Below, one piece after another: positions 36,264 to 46,231 of a DNA stretch of 64,000 nt. Source of the stretch: Leptasterias polaris (lineage: Eukaryota > Echinodermata > Asteroidea > Forcipulatida > Asteriidae); assembly GCA_037783415.1 (NCBI GenBank), contig JAZGTN010000071.1, positions 4,471,501 to 4,535,500 of the forward strand, in the 5' to 3' direction. The first letter of the stretch is position 1. Each line of letters starts with the position of its first letter. The notes beneath the pieces are model-generated. The model was not told where the DNA came from. It worked only from the letters and a program-made list of their open reading frames with translations, and searched no databases. The position numbers and the translations under genes were made by a program.

Positions 36264-36998
36264 AACCAGGAGTGACCACCACACCATACGTACCAAGAGT
36301 GACAACCACACCAATTAGTACTCGTTTTTCCCCAAATTGTGTCATCAGAAAATACACTTTGCTTTCACAATGCACATAAAGTATAAACCCACACCACTCA
36401 GGAATGCAGCTTTCCAGCTGATAAACTTATTTCTTCCTTTTTGAATTTCAGCTTTTCCTTTGAAATTTTTACTTAATACCTTAGAAATGTTTGAATAAAT
36501 TGTTTGTCTTAGATCTGCAAACAATCCTGTAGCATCCAACGGTGGGCTTGAATGTTTTGGAGAGAGTCAGGAGGAACAGACCTGCAATATTGATGACTGT
36601 CCATCTGGGTGTATCCATGGTAACAAGACCTATGCAGATGAAGAGTTGGTCTCTAAGGATACTTGCAATACGTGGTAAGTTTGAAAAGTCTGTTCATTGT
36701 TGTGTCGGTGAAATAGCGTTGTTTCATGATTTTGAAAAACAAATTCTTGTTTTTGAAATATTGTATTTTGCAAAAGAGATTCTACTTGCAAAAATGTCAT
36801 TATTAAGCACCAAGGGTTTTGTGCGTGCATCTTGGATTATCTGAGCAACATTTAACACTTGTGCGATCAAAACTCTCTTTGCTTGTAAACGCTGTTTTTG
36901 CGAGACCCACATTTTATCATTTTAAAATTGTTTGATCTCCTTGCCTTTTTACTTTGTTTCCTTTTTTGCTGTCCTTAATCAGTACCTGTGATGGAAGC

Positions 36999-37859
36999 CA
37001 AGGGCGTCGATCGCTACTGAAAAGTAGGGGGGACGGGCGAGCAAGTCTTGACAAAATACATATTACATTATTTCCACCCCCCATTACTTTTACATTTAAT
37101 TCTGTGTTACACTTGTTCCCTATTTTTGTTTGACCAGGAGGCGAGTTTACAGGGGGTGATATTTAACAATAACATCATCCGAAATGGTGTTTGGGCCTGG
37201 GTTTCCCTTATGTAAAACCGAGATTCTGCCAAATACAATGATGCTTCGGGAGTCCGGCGTTTATCGTGTGTCAGCTTGAAGTTCTTCGAAAAAAACAAAA
37301 TACTGCTTCTTCGACAAATCTTGTCATGACCCAAAAACTGCTCCTATTTATTTTAATGGATTTTACTACATTTTTTGCGTTGTGCGATTGTAACAATTTG
37401 AAAATGTAACACATTTGCACGTGCGCGCACACACAGACTTCCTTTGTGGAGGGATCGTGTACCGTACATTATAGCATACACAAATGACGCATAACTTGAA
37501 TGCTAACAAGGTATGTATAAGCGGGATTTTGGCGTTCATGTCTTGGACGAAACTTTTCGTCTATTGTCTGTATTATAGAAACGGAAATAGGCCAAAAATA
37601 CCATTCTGCACTGCGTGGTCCATCAGAAAAAGATGAAAATGATGAAAACATTTCACTGTTTGTTCGCTATTCTTTTATTTGAACAAAAATTGTAATGAAA
37701 TATTAAATCTAGAAAATGGTGTATATTTTTTCATATTTTGTTGCATATTTCTAATGAACAGTCAATCAAAAAGTGGGGGGGACATCTGATATGCTGTCCC
37801 CCCCAGTCTAAAAAGTGGGGGGGACATGTCCCCCCGTCCCCCACCCATCGACGCCCTTG
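36999..37859. mobile_element. hAT-like non-autonomous DNA transposon inside a coding exon
   Basis: This 861-bp element has 13-bp inverted ends, CAAGGGCGTCGAT. It is flanked by an exact 8-bp duplication, ATGGAAGC (36991-36998 and 37860-37867), the target length typical of hAT elements. No transposase frame is present. Removing the element and one duplication restores the exon phase. With it present, an in-frame stop is met after about 45 codons. A sister copy is at 43453-44448. Confidence 0.92.
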
Positions 37860-38169
37860 ATGGAAGCTCTGTAAACTGTACTGATAATATTTGTGATGGT
37901 GGTTGGTCAACATGGTCCCCTTGGTCTGTATGTAATGCATCATGTAGTGGTGGAGTTACTGTCAGATCAAGGTCCTGCTCCATGCCACCTACTAGCAATG
38001 GTGGAGCGGGATGTGAAGGAGAGAGTATGGAGACAGAGGAATGTAACGTGGACCCTTGCCCAGGTTGGTTGTGATTTTGGTTGTGACCCCGGATAAGAAA
38101 ATTGCATTCAGTTATTTATTTACCAGGTAATGAACCACATGGGAAACTGACTGGGTAAATTTAAATTAA

Positions 38170-38230
38170 TTTTAGGTTGAACAAAGACAAATTAACTAAA
38201 GCAGGATTTGAACCTGAGAGGAACTAAATG
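38170..38230 (-). mobile_element. 3' fragment of the tRNA-headed SINE
   Basis: On the minus strand it reads GGTTCAAATCCTGCTTTAGT and TGTCTTTGTTCAACCT, the same B-box and tail as the SINE at 43850-43983. It shows that the family is dispersed. Confidence 0.65.
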
Positions 38231-38350
38231 AGCAAATTTGACTATCAAAGTTTTAGAAAGGGGAGGGAAGTTCTGACCTATCACAGTTTCATAGACATTT
38301 GGAAAAGCAGGTTAGTTAAGGAGTTCATAGTATAGTTATTTTGCTAATAA

Positions 38351-38557
38351 TGAAGATTTAAACATTTGGACTGATTAATTGCAGTTAATGGTGGATGTTG
38401 GTGGTGCTCATGGGCATCTTGGTTAGTGTACTTATTATGAAGATTTAAACATTTGGACTGATTAATTGCAGTTAATGGTTGATGGTGCTCATGGGCATCT
38501 TGGTTAGTGTACTTATTATGAAGATTTAGACATTAACTTTGGACTGATTAATTGCAG
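38351..38557 (+). repeat. Partial duplications of an intron-exon junction
   Basis: A unit of about 80 bp (ATTTGGACTGATTAATTGCAG, then TTAATGGT.GATG.TGCTCATGGGCATCTTGG) occurs at about 38351-38438 and 38439-38520. It occurs a third time as the true acceptor and start of the TSP1 exon at 38558. The first two carry decoy TTGCAG acceptors plus about 30 bp of exon start. Confidence 0.85.
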
Positions 38558-40254
38558 TTGATGGTGGATGGTGCTCATGGGCATCTTGGAGTAACTGCTC
38601 GGAAGACTGCAATACTGGATATCAGGAACGAGTCCGTGTCTGTGATTGTCCTCAAGCCGAGTATGGAGGAAGAGAGTGTGAAGGAGTTGGCACTGAGGAG
38701 GCTGAGTTTAATTCTGACCCATGTCCAGGTTAATGATGCTTTCCTCTTTTATGTCTATGGGTAATGTAGCTGTAGGGTCTCATGGTTGATCATTGGGATA
38801 GAGGTTACATTTGTATAGGTGCTGGTCACCTGTTCCTCCATGCCACTCTCTTGCTTGGTATTTTATAAAATTTTGTAAATTTGTAAGTAATTTTATTTTC
38901 TCAGTCATAGATTTGTTTTGTGGAATGTACCTTTCAAGACTTGTAGTTGTTTTGCCAGCCTAAAATGTATAAAATTAAAAATTAAATAAATAACCTGTCA
39001 CTTGCCTCCAGCCTTGGTTAGGGGCAGCGAGAATGAACAAAGGTGAAATGTTACACTGCCCAAAAGTTGCTGACTTGTCGCTGATAGTTTGAGGGTGCTT
39101 TTTTGCTTAAGCTTCTTTGGAGGGCATTCTCCTAAATACTTGATTAATTGTTTTCTGTTTCAGTTGACTGTGAGCTCAATGAGTGGTCGGAATGGAACTC
39201 TTGTTCGGCGTCATGTGATGGAGGTACATCACAAAGATTTCGTAACATCACTGTACCAGCTCAGTATGAAGGAAAGAAATGTGCCGGAGCTTTAATAGAG
39301 ACGATACAGTGTGGTGTTGAGCCTTGTACTGGTATGTAAGACATTTCTTATCATTATTTAAAAGTTAACCATAACTAAGATCGTGTTAGAGTTTGACAGT
39401 CATGGATGTCTTCTTCTTTTCTTGCAGTTTGTGCTGGAGGTCTGATGGAAGATGAGTGTGCTAACAGGTGTCCAAGCAGCTGTTCTGATCTACACAATTG
39501 AGCAGAGTGTGTTGCAATCAATTGTTCACTTGGATGTCATTGCCCTGAAAATATGGTACATTCTCAAAAACCAACATAACACCCCCTACCCCCAGCACCC
39601 CAAAATACAACAAAACAAGAACAATAAATTAAATAAAACTTTAACTTTTTGTTTGCATTGGTGGGACATTGGACAGAAAAAGGGTGTTGATTTTCAAAGT
39701 TCATATTGAAATTAACAGCTTCAAAAGTTTTGCTTTAGTTAGGTGGATGCAATTCTGCAAAGTTTTACAAGACAAGTTTTGTATCAAGCCATAAATACAT
39801 ATCTTTACAAAGTTAAGCTATGTTGGTGTTGTTTTTTTCAGTCACCATAATCTGCAAGATTTGGTCAGTTATTGGACGTTTCCAAGACAATATGACCCTG
39901 TCTAGTAGAAATAATGGCAATACAGGGTGTGTTTTTTCAGTCAAATGTCAGTACAATGCACTATATTATATATTTCTGTTGAAGGTTTTACAAGATGGTC
40001 AGTGTGTTTACCAACCGGAATGTCGTTGTATACTAGATGCAAGTATTCTTGGCCTTAATCAAGAGTCTATTGTGATACCAGATGATATTGAAATGCAACA
40101 ATCGCTTGATGGCTCTGTGCAGTATCAACCTGGTGCAACATTCTACAGCCAGTGCAACAACTGGTAAGTATTTATTTATTTATTTATTCATTTATTTCAT
40201 CTATTAAATCTGGTTGTGAAACCTAAGATTCTTAGAAAAAATTAACTAAATCAT

Positions 40255-40445
40255 TGTACTAGCCAAGAAACCCCATGGAGAGAGGACAAGGCAGGAAGTT
40301 TCATTTTTTTGATGTGGGAGGAAAACCCCAGAGAATTATTCCTGGTGAAACCCACGCAATCAGGTAGGGATTCAAACTGGGATTTTAGAGGTAGAAGAAC
40401 GCAAGGAAAGATGCCACTCAGCCAGCTCGATACCAACAGAATGCA
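40255..40445 (-). mobile_element. tRNA-derived SINE copy (GGCTCAGTGG family)
   Basis: The minus strand carries GGCTGAGTGGCATC, a B-box-like AGTTTGAATCCCTACC and TTTTCCTCCCACATC, matching the 17449-17610 copy. It lies in a pseudogene intron. Confidence 0.6.
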
Positions 40446-41519
40446 GAACTGATGCAAAATGAATGGAAGATACATTTTCCTTCTTTTGGGGTTGGTATGC
40501 AGCCTTTTTACATTCTAACCTTTTTACCTTTGCTTCTTATTTTTACCGTACAGCACTTGTATGAGTGGATCTTTTGTCTGCACTGATCTTGATTGTAAAG
40601 GTATGCTATATCAGAGACAAGTCCTCGTTATTTAGCTGTAATTTTCTTTTTTCTGAAGTGGAACTAACAAAAGAAACATTTCCAGTTTGAAAGCCAAAAA
40701 CTCAATAAAAGAACCCACGCAATAAAATATCACTTTCCATCTAGATATTTGACAGTCTTTTCCTGAAAAAACCCTGTAGGTTTACATTGCAATTTCTCAG
40801 TTGGATAGTTGATTTATGAACAGCACTTCAGTTTGTTGTTTGAATGGAGTGATTGGACTGAGTGGTCAGAATGTTCAGCATCCTGTGGTAGAGGTCAAGG
40901 GGGAAAGGTCAGACATCGCTACCCTAATAACCCTGAAGCTGCTTATGGTGGATTACAATGTGATGGAGACGATGAAGAAAATTAAGAAAAGGAAAGGATC
41001 TTCATCGGTTCACCAAGATTTCTGTCAACATTTTTATTTGGAACAGAACCAGATGTATGCAGTTTGATTCATGAGCTTCGCAGTGTGACTAACACTCTTG
41101 GCTGTGTAGCACACAATGTCAACGTGTCATCATGTGACGGCCATTGCCGCTCTCGATCACACATCTTACTCCTAGAGCCTTATCTACAACAAGATTGTAG
41201 CTGTTGCCATTTTGAGGTGGAATCGCTGATGTGTCCAGATGGAACTACAACTCTTGCCCCACTTGCTAAGATATCTCATTGTGGATGTAAGACAGCTCTG
41301 TGTGCAGTTGAAGGTGAGAAATATAAGTAATATATGTAGAAGACATGTCATATGTCATTGTCTAAATATGGCCTTGTCCAAATTAGTGTTTGTGGCTTCA
41401 TCGCCAAAGTAACATGTATGAAGTATAAGCCTTCTTTAGCAACACACTTAATAGCCGCAGCCACTAATTTGTACACAGCTTAACATGCACATAAAGCTAA
41501 GTATAGAAAAGTAATTGGT

Positions 41520-41675
41520 AAATTTCATGGCTCTGCTTACCGAAAGCAGCAAGCAGGGAATTCTGCTTACGTCAAGCATAGTTCACTAGGCCTTCGCTTT
41601 ACACAGCTAGCACAGAAATTCAGTGCTTGCACAGTAAGCACCAAGTGCGGTAAGCAGATCCATGAAATTGGGTCC
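41520..41675. mobile_element. MITE with TTTCATGGCTCTGCTTACCG ends
   Basis: The left end AATTTCATGGCTCTGCTTAC is opposed by GTAAGCAGATCCATGAAATT. It lies in the last intron of the pseudogene. Confidence 0.7.
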
Positions 41676-42031
41676 TGTGTCTTCGATCGGAGATGTCTTT
41701 TTCCAATGATATCTTTGCTGTTCACAGTCATTTAATAATAATTATTATCAAATTTCCCTTTTTGATTTTTTTTTTTATACAGATGGGACAACCAGTTCTC
41801 CAATATCTTGAGAGAAGAGTTACCGTGGTAATGAATGAAGACTTAACGGACCGACTATGGAATTTGAGAACCTTAGAAACATAGAATTAATCTTTAAAAT
41901 TCAGGGATAGTACAACATTGGTATAAACTCAATCAATTTAATTGGATAATAATGTACTATTGCTCAAGTGTTCCGCTTATTGTATGGGTTTATTTATACA
42001 ATATTTCAAATGCTTTTCATTCCAATTGTGC

Positions 42032-42037
42032 AATAAA
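42032..42037 (+). terminator. Candidate polyadenylation signal of the pseudogene
   Basis: AATAAA lies about 220 bp after the last stop codon (41811). Its use is inferred. Confidence 0.4.
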
Positions 42038-43849
42038 AAAGTGTATTTATCTATTCGTAACAAAACTTACTTAAATAATTTACTCCCATTCTGGTAAAAC
42101 TTAAGACTTCTTGGCATTTATTATAAGTCGTAACAGTCATGAAAAGGGATCAATTTTGAATTGTCATGTCACAATTTACAGCATTTTCTCTTCCTGCTAC
42201 TGGGAAAATAAAAGAAATTCCAAAATATTGTTGAGTACAATATTTTCTCGTAAAAAAAATACCAGAATGCACAAAAAATTTGACCCTAAGACTCGAAACA
42301 TTAGGCCACTATCGTTTCTTTAATATTTATACCACAGGTCCTTTTTGGTTGGTAAGCAGTTTGCAACAGCTAATTCTATTTTCTCTAAAACACCAAAATG
42401 CACTTTTGAATATTGAGTCAGTGTTTGGTGTTTTGCCAAGGCAAGTCACATTTGTTAAATTACTCTTTATAAGCTGTAATTCACAGCCCAGTAGTCTCAG
42501 TTTCTTATTACAATCTGAGTGTAATTTGTCTTTAACTTTAATTTAATACAACTCAGTTACTGGTAAAAGTCAATTGTGATGAATAAACTAGTAAGATGAT
42601 CTGTTGTTTGCACTTAAAATTCTACCCTTGCTAAAATATAAATTATTTTTAAATGAATTTAGCGGTTGGTTCTCAAAAATAAATTTATTTGCAAAGAAAG
42701 ATATGTTCATTTTGTTGTTTGTTTCAGTTGTGGAACTCCCTCTATGAGTTAAATACAAATTGTTTGTTTTAAATTTGAGTAAATTCCTATCTTATATTAT
42801 TTCCCATCCCCCCCCCCCCCAAAAAGAACAAACAAACAAAAACACCTGCAATCAGGGACCTCCTATTGTCCCTCCTTTGTTTGAACCTTTACTTTTTGGC
42901 AACAGTTCCCATTGGTTTTATACACACTTTCAAACAAGGGACCTTCACCCAATTAAGGACCCTGTATGGTCTTCTCTTTTTCATTATAGGTTCCTGTTTG
43001 AATCTAATACCCACCATCACACCTACAAAAAAAAATAGAAAAAGGGGGGCTCCTTTATACAAGTTTAGCATTTGTTTTATAGTGCTACAGAGCGAGTAAA
43101 ATGTTTTAAGTTTCACTGGCTAGGTGAGGTACATGGAAGCATTAATTGTACATTGAGAGAAAGGAAATTAAGTCATATTTATGATTTTAATCTCATAATT
43201 GTAACTTAGTACAATGAGTTATAATTATGCCATATCTCTCATAATTGGCACAAGTCATAATTACGACTCGTGCTAAATCATACTTATGAGATATAAGTCA
43301 AAATTAAGACTTTACTAAGTTAGAATTGTAAGATATAAGTCATAGTTAGGACTTTATTTTACTTTTCTTGGGTTCCTTAATGCTTCCATAGATAGGTTGC
43401 AGTATGACGTAAGTCGGCCATCTTTACGGGCAATTTGGAACACACAGTCATGCAAGGGCGTCGATCGCTACTGAAAAGTAGGGGGGACGGGCGAGCAAGT
43501 CTTGACAAAATACATATTACATTATTTGCACCCCCCATTACTTTTACATTTAATTCTGTGTTACACTTGTTCCCTATTTTTGTTTGACCAGGAGGCGAGT
43601 TACAGGGGGTGATATTTAACAATAACATCACCCGAAATGGTGTTTGGGCCTGGCTTTCCCTTATGTAAAACCGAGATTCTACCAAATACAAACATGCTTC
43701 GGGAGTCCGGCGTTTATCGTGTGTCAGCTTGAAGTTCTTCGAAAAAACAAAATACTGCTTCTTCGACAAATCTTGTCATGACCCAAACTGCTCATATTAA
43801 TAATGGATTTTACTACATTTTTTGCGTTGTGCGATTGTAACAATTTGAA

Positions 43850-43983
43850 CAAAGATATTGACAAAATAGGGAGACCGCCAACATAGGGCTAGATAGCTCA
43901 GTTGGTAGAGCGCCGGCACGTTAAACAGGAGGTCGTTGGTTCAAATCCCGCTCTAGTCAATTTTTCTTTGTTCAACCCAAAAT
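43850..43983 (+). mobile_element. tRNA-headed SINE with 9-bp target duplication
   Basis: It is absent from the sister hAT-like copy and flanked by CAATTTGAA (43841-43849 and 43984-43992). It contains a tRNA-like cloverleaf (43887-43959) followed by ATTTTTCTTTGTTCAACCC. A related tail lies at 38170-38230. RNA polymerase III boxes are visible: A-like TAGCTCAGTTGG and B-like GGTTCAAATCC. Confidence 0.85.
43887..43959 (+). other. tRNA-like sequence, Asn(GTT)-type anticodon, degenerate
   Basis: The 73 nt fit the cloverleaf layout: acceptor GGCTAGA/TCTAGTC, D arm GCTC/GAGC, anticodon arm CCGGC-ACGTTAA-ACAGG and T arm GTTGG-TTCAAAT-CCCGC. The anticodon stem has two mismatches, the T stem one, and position 33 is C instead of T. 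It is a SINE head rather than a working tRNA gene. Confidence 0.75.
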
Positions 43984-46231
43984 CAATTTGAAAACACATT
44001 TGCACATGGGCGCACACACAGACAGACTTCCTTTGTGGAGGGATCGTGTACCGTACATTATAGCATACACAAATGACGCATAACTTGAATGCTAACAAGG
44101 TATGTAAGCGGGATTTTGGCGTTCATGTCTTGGACGAAACTTGTCGTCTATTGTCTGTATTATAGAAACGGAAATAGGCCAAAAATACCATTCTGCGCGT
44201 GGTCCATCAGAACAAAAGATGAAAATGAAGAAAACATTTCACCGTTTGTTCGCTATTCTTTTATTTGAACAAAAATTGTAATGAAATATATTAAATCTAG
44301 AAAATGGTGTATATTTTTTCATATTTTGTTGCATATTTCTAATGAACAGTCAATCAAAAAGTGGGGGGGACATCTGATATGCTGTCCCCCCCAGTCTAAA
44401 AAGTGGGGGGGACATGTCCCCCCCGTCCCCCACCCATCGACGCCCTTGCAGTCATGCGTTACGCGTGAGAACGGCGTGCAGTACGCGCACATTTCACCAA
44501 ACTCATTGCGTGATTGGTTAGTGAACGACGCGGCTGCGTTAATAATTTGAGCGCTTGACGCGCCTGCAAGCCAAAATGCGATTTGCCCGTAAAGATGGCG
44601 TCTACTGGGAACTATCTATAGAGATATAACATTGCGAAGAAGAAAATATATTAATAGATTAATATTATTGGATTTCTACTTTGGGGTAAAATATTGGAAC
44701 ATAGTAGAATATAATATTTATTTTACTTTCTCCACAAGGGATGATTTTCCTTATCATCTACTTTACTTCCTAACCCCACTTGCCCTCTCCAGCATTTCCA
44801 CCCCGTAGTGTTATTTGCAAAGTCTTTAAGTCACCTCAGTCGTGACGCTACATTCATTTCTGACCAATAGTGATCCAGGATTTTAAGCTCCCCAAAATGC
44901 CTCACAACACCCTACATTGCAAAGCACTTAAAATCCATTCGCTCATTGTGGAAATTAGTGCCTACATTTTCATTTAATTTAATTAGTTTTAGTTATACGC
45001 TCAAAATCAAAGGACATTTTAAAATGATTTTTTTCTTGAAAAGTAGATTATTAAACCATATTGTTGCACTCATTTCTTTAAAACGTATTGTTTTGTCCGA
45101 CACGTAGCAATACACTTGGGTGACGGGGCACAATTAAAGACGTGTAAAAGTGGACATTCTTCGCACGTCTTTCGTGCATACCGTTCTTTTGATGCGGGTA
45201 TTTGTCAAGGAAATTGTGAAAGAGTAATTTTTATGTTGCACTTTGACCATTGTTTATCTTGTGAGCATCTGCATATAGGATATAACCTTGATTGGCGCAC
45301 TTTCCGTGGAATTTTTAAGAGGATATATTATGCCCTTACCTTTTGTGGTATAGGCCTATAACCACTTCAACGAAAGTTACACGAGGAATGTCAATATGAA
45401 AACATGGCGGAACGTCAATATTATTATACATTTATTGTCGACACCGCCCACGTTCTTGTCATCTTCTGATTGAGAAGGGAGAATACTGTACGGTAGATAT
45501 TCATGTTTTTATGGACTTAAACTGTGTGTTATAAGATTGAACACAGGCATCGACTTCTACTTGGTATTTTGTGGGATTTATGGTGTTTGAATGAATGTCA
45601 TGTGTTCGTTTCCTAATTTCGGTAAGAAGTATCTATAATCAATCATTACGCAAGGGTCATTGCTCGACAAATGCAATGCATGTCAATTTCACATTCTGTT
45701 TTATAGACTAGCAAATGCAACCATTTTGTCACAACTTTTGTGCGTGCTAAGTCAGCAATTAGTAGGGTTTAGTAGGACCTATGTTGGGAATGAGGTGTCA
45801 GCAACAACACTACACGTGTTGCCGTTCCGTTATTCAATCATTGCAGATACTTCATACAGTCTGTTGTCTGAATCTTTTCAATTTATAACAATGCGTTTCT
45901 TTTCTCAGCATGTAGCATCTGTTCCTCATGTTCAGTGTTACCGTGAACAACAATTACCCAAGAAAGTATTGCTTTTTTAATCACTCCAGTTGAAACCAAT
46001 AACTGCAAACTGTTACTAGACTCCATTGTCCCTGCTGATTGCCGAAGGTTTCAGTCAAAAAATACGCAAACATCAGCAGTTTTTTTCGAAAGAGGACTGT
46101 GGAATAGATAATAAAATAAAATAAGCTTACGTAAAGCAATAATGTATTGTATTATGTGGATTGGATCAATTTTTGCTTGGGAATGCGTGAGTTGTTTGGT
46201 TCATTAGTATTTTTGCACTAGAAGTGAAGGG

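Larger units (their letters stand above)
36513..41811 (+). pseudogene. SCO-spondin-like paralogue, 3' block (TSP1 repeats, TIL, cystine knot), decayed
   Basis: Exons in order: 36513-36674 (second half of a TSP1, GGLECFGESQEEQTC, plus TIL-like), 36983-36998 + 37868-38063 (one exon split by a transposon; CTCDGS and [19 protein letters not shown]), 38558-38728 (TSP1, WSNCSEDCNTGYQERV), 39164-39331 (TSP1, EWSEWNSCSASCDGG), 39428-39555 (TIL, with in-frame TGA at 39499), 39985-40163, 40554-40600 (CxC exon), 40832-41313 (TSP1 EWSDWTEWSECSASCG, then C-terminal cystine knot VNVSSCDGHCRSRSH, HCGCKTALC) and 41783-41811 (DGTTSSPIS, stop). Splice phases agree except where damaged. Exon 40832 needs a frame change before EWSDW and then meets TAA at 40983. 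The order VWD-TIL-TSP1-cystine knot is that of SCO-spondin. The last AATAAA is at 42032. Confidence 0.83.
43453..44448. mobile_element. hAT-like non-autonomous element, second copy, carrying a SINE
   Basis: This 996-bp element has CAAGGGCGTC ends and an 8-bp duplication. It is nearly the same as the 861-bp element at 36999-37859, apart from the 134-bp SINE at 43850-43983 and small indels. Confidence 0.92.
43389..44619. mobile_element. MITE (CCATCTTTACGGGCAA ends) interrupted by a hAT-like element
   Basis: The outer halves 43389-43452 and 44457-44619 reproduce the intact copy at 18589-18816. The break point carries an 8-bp duplication, CAGTCATG (43445-43452 and 44449-44456), around the insert. 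Confidence 0.9.
42038..46231. other. Intergenic stretch between the two SCO-spondin-like loci
   Basis: No coding exon was recognised. It contains the dispersed repeat at 42280-42390, an AT-rich degenerate tandem repeat (about 43150-43350, ATATAAGTCATAATTA-like units), the nested transposons at 43389-44619, and then unique-looking AT-rich DNA. The last part must hold the SCO-spondin promoter. Confidence 0.55.

Noticed and set aside
28755..36512. Missing LDLa and CxC exons of the SCO-spondin-like pseudogene
   Set aside because: Searched for on the plus strand by eye; no cysteine-rich exon with matching phase was seen, so none is annotated.
39499..39501. Selenocysteine or programmed readthrough at TGA
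   Set aside because: No reason for selenocysteine in a TIL domain, no hairpin seen, and the locus carries other disabling lesions.
43887..43959. Functional tRNA-Asn gene
   Set aside because: The anticodon and T stems are mismatched, position 33 is C, and it is the head of a SINE with a target duplication.
45116..45980. Open frames of 81 and 106 codons in the intergenic region
   Set aside because: No recognisable domain, no splice structure, and composition like the surrounding AT-rich DNA.
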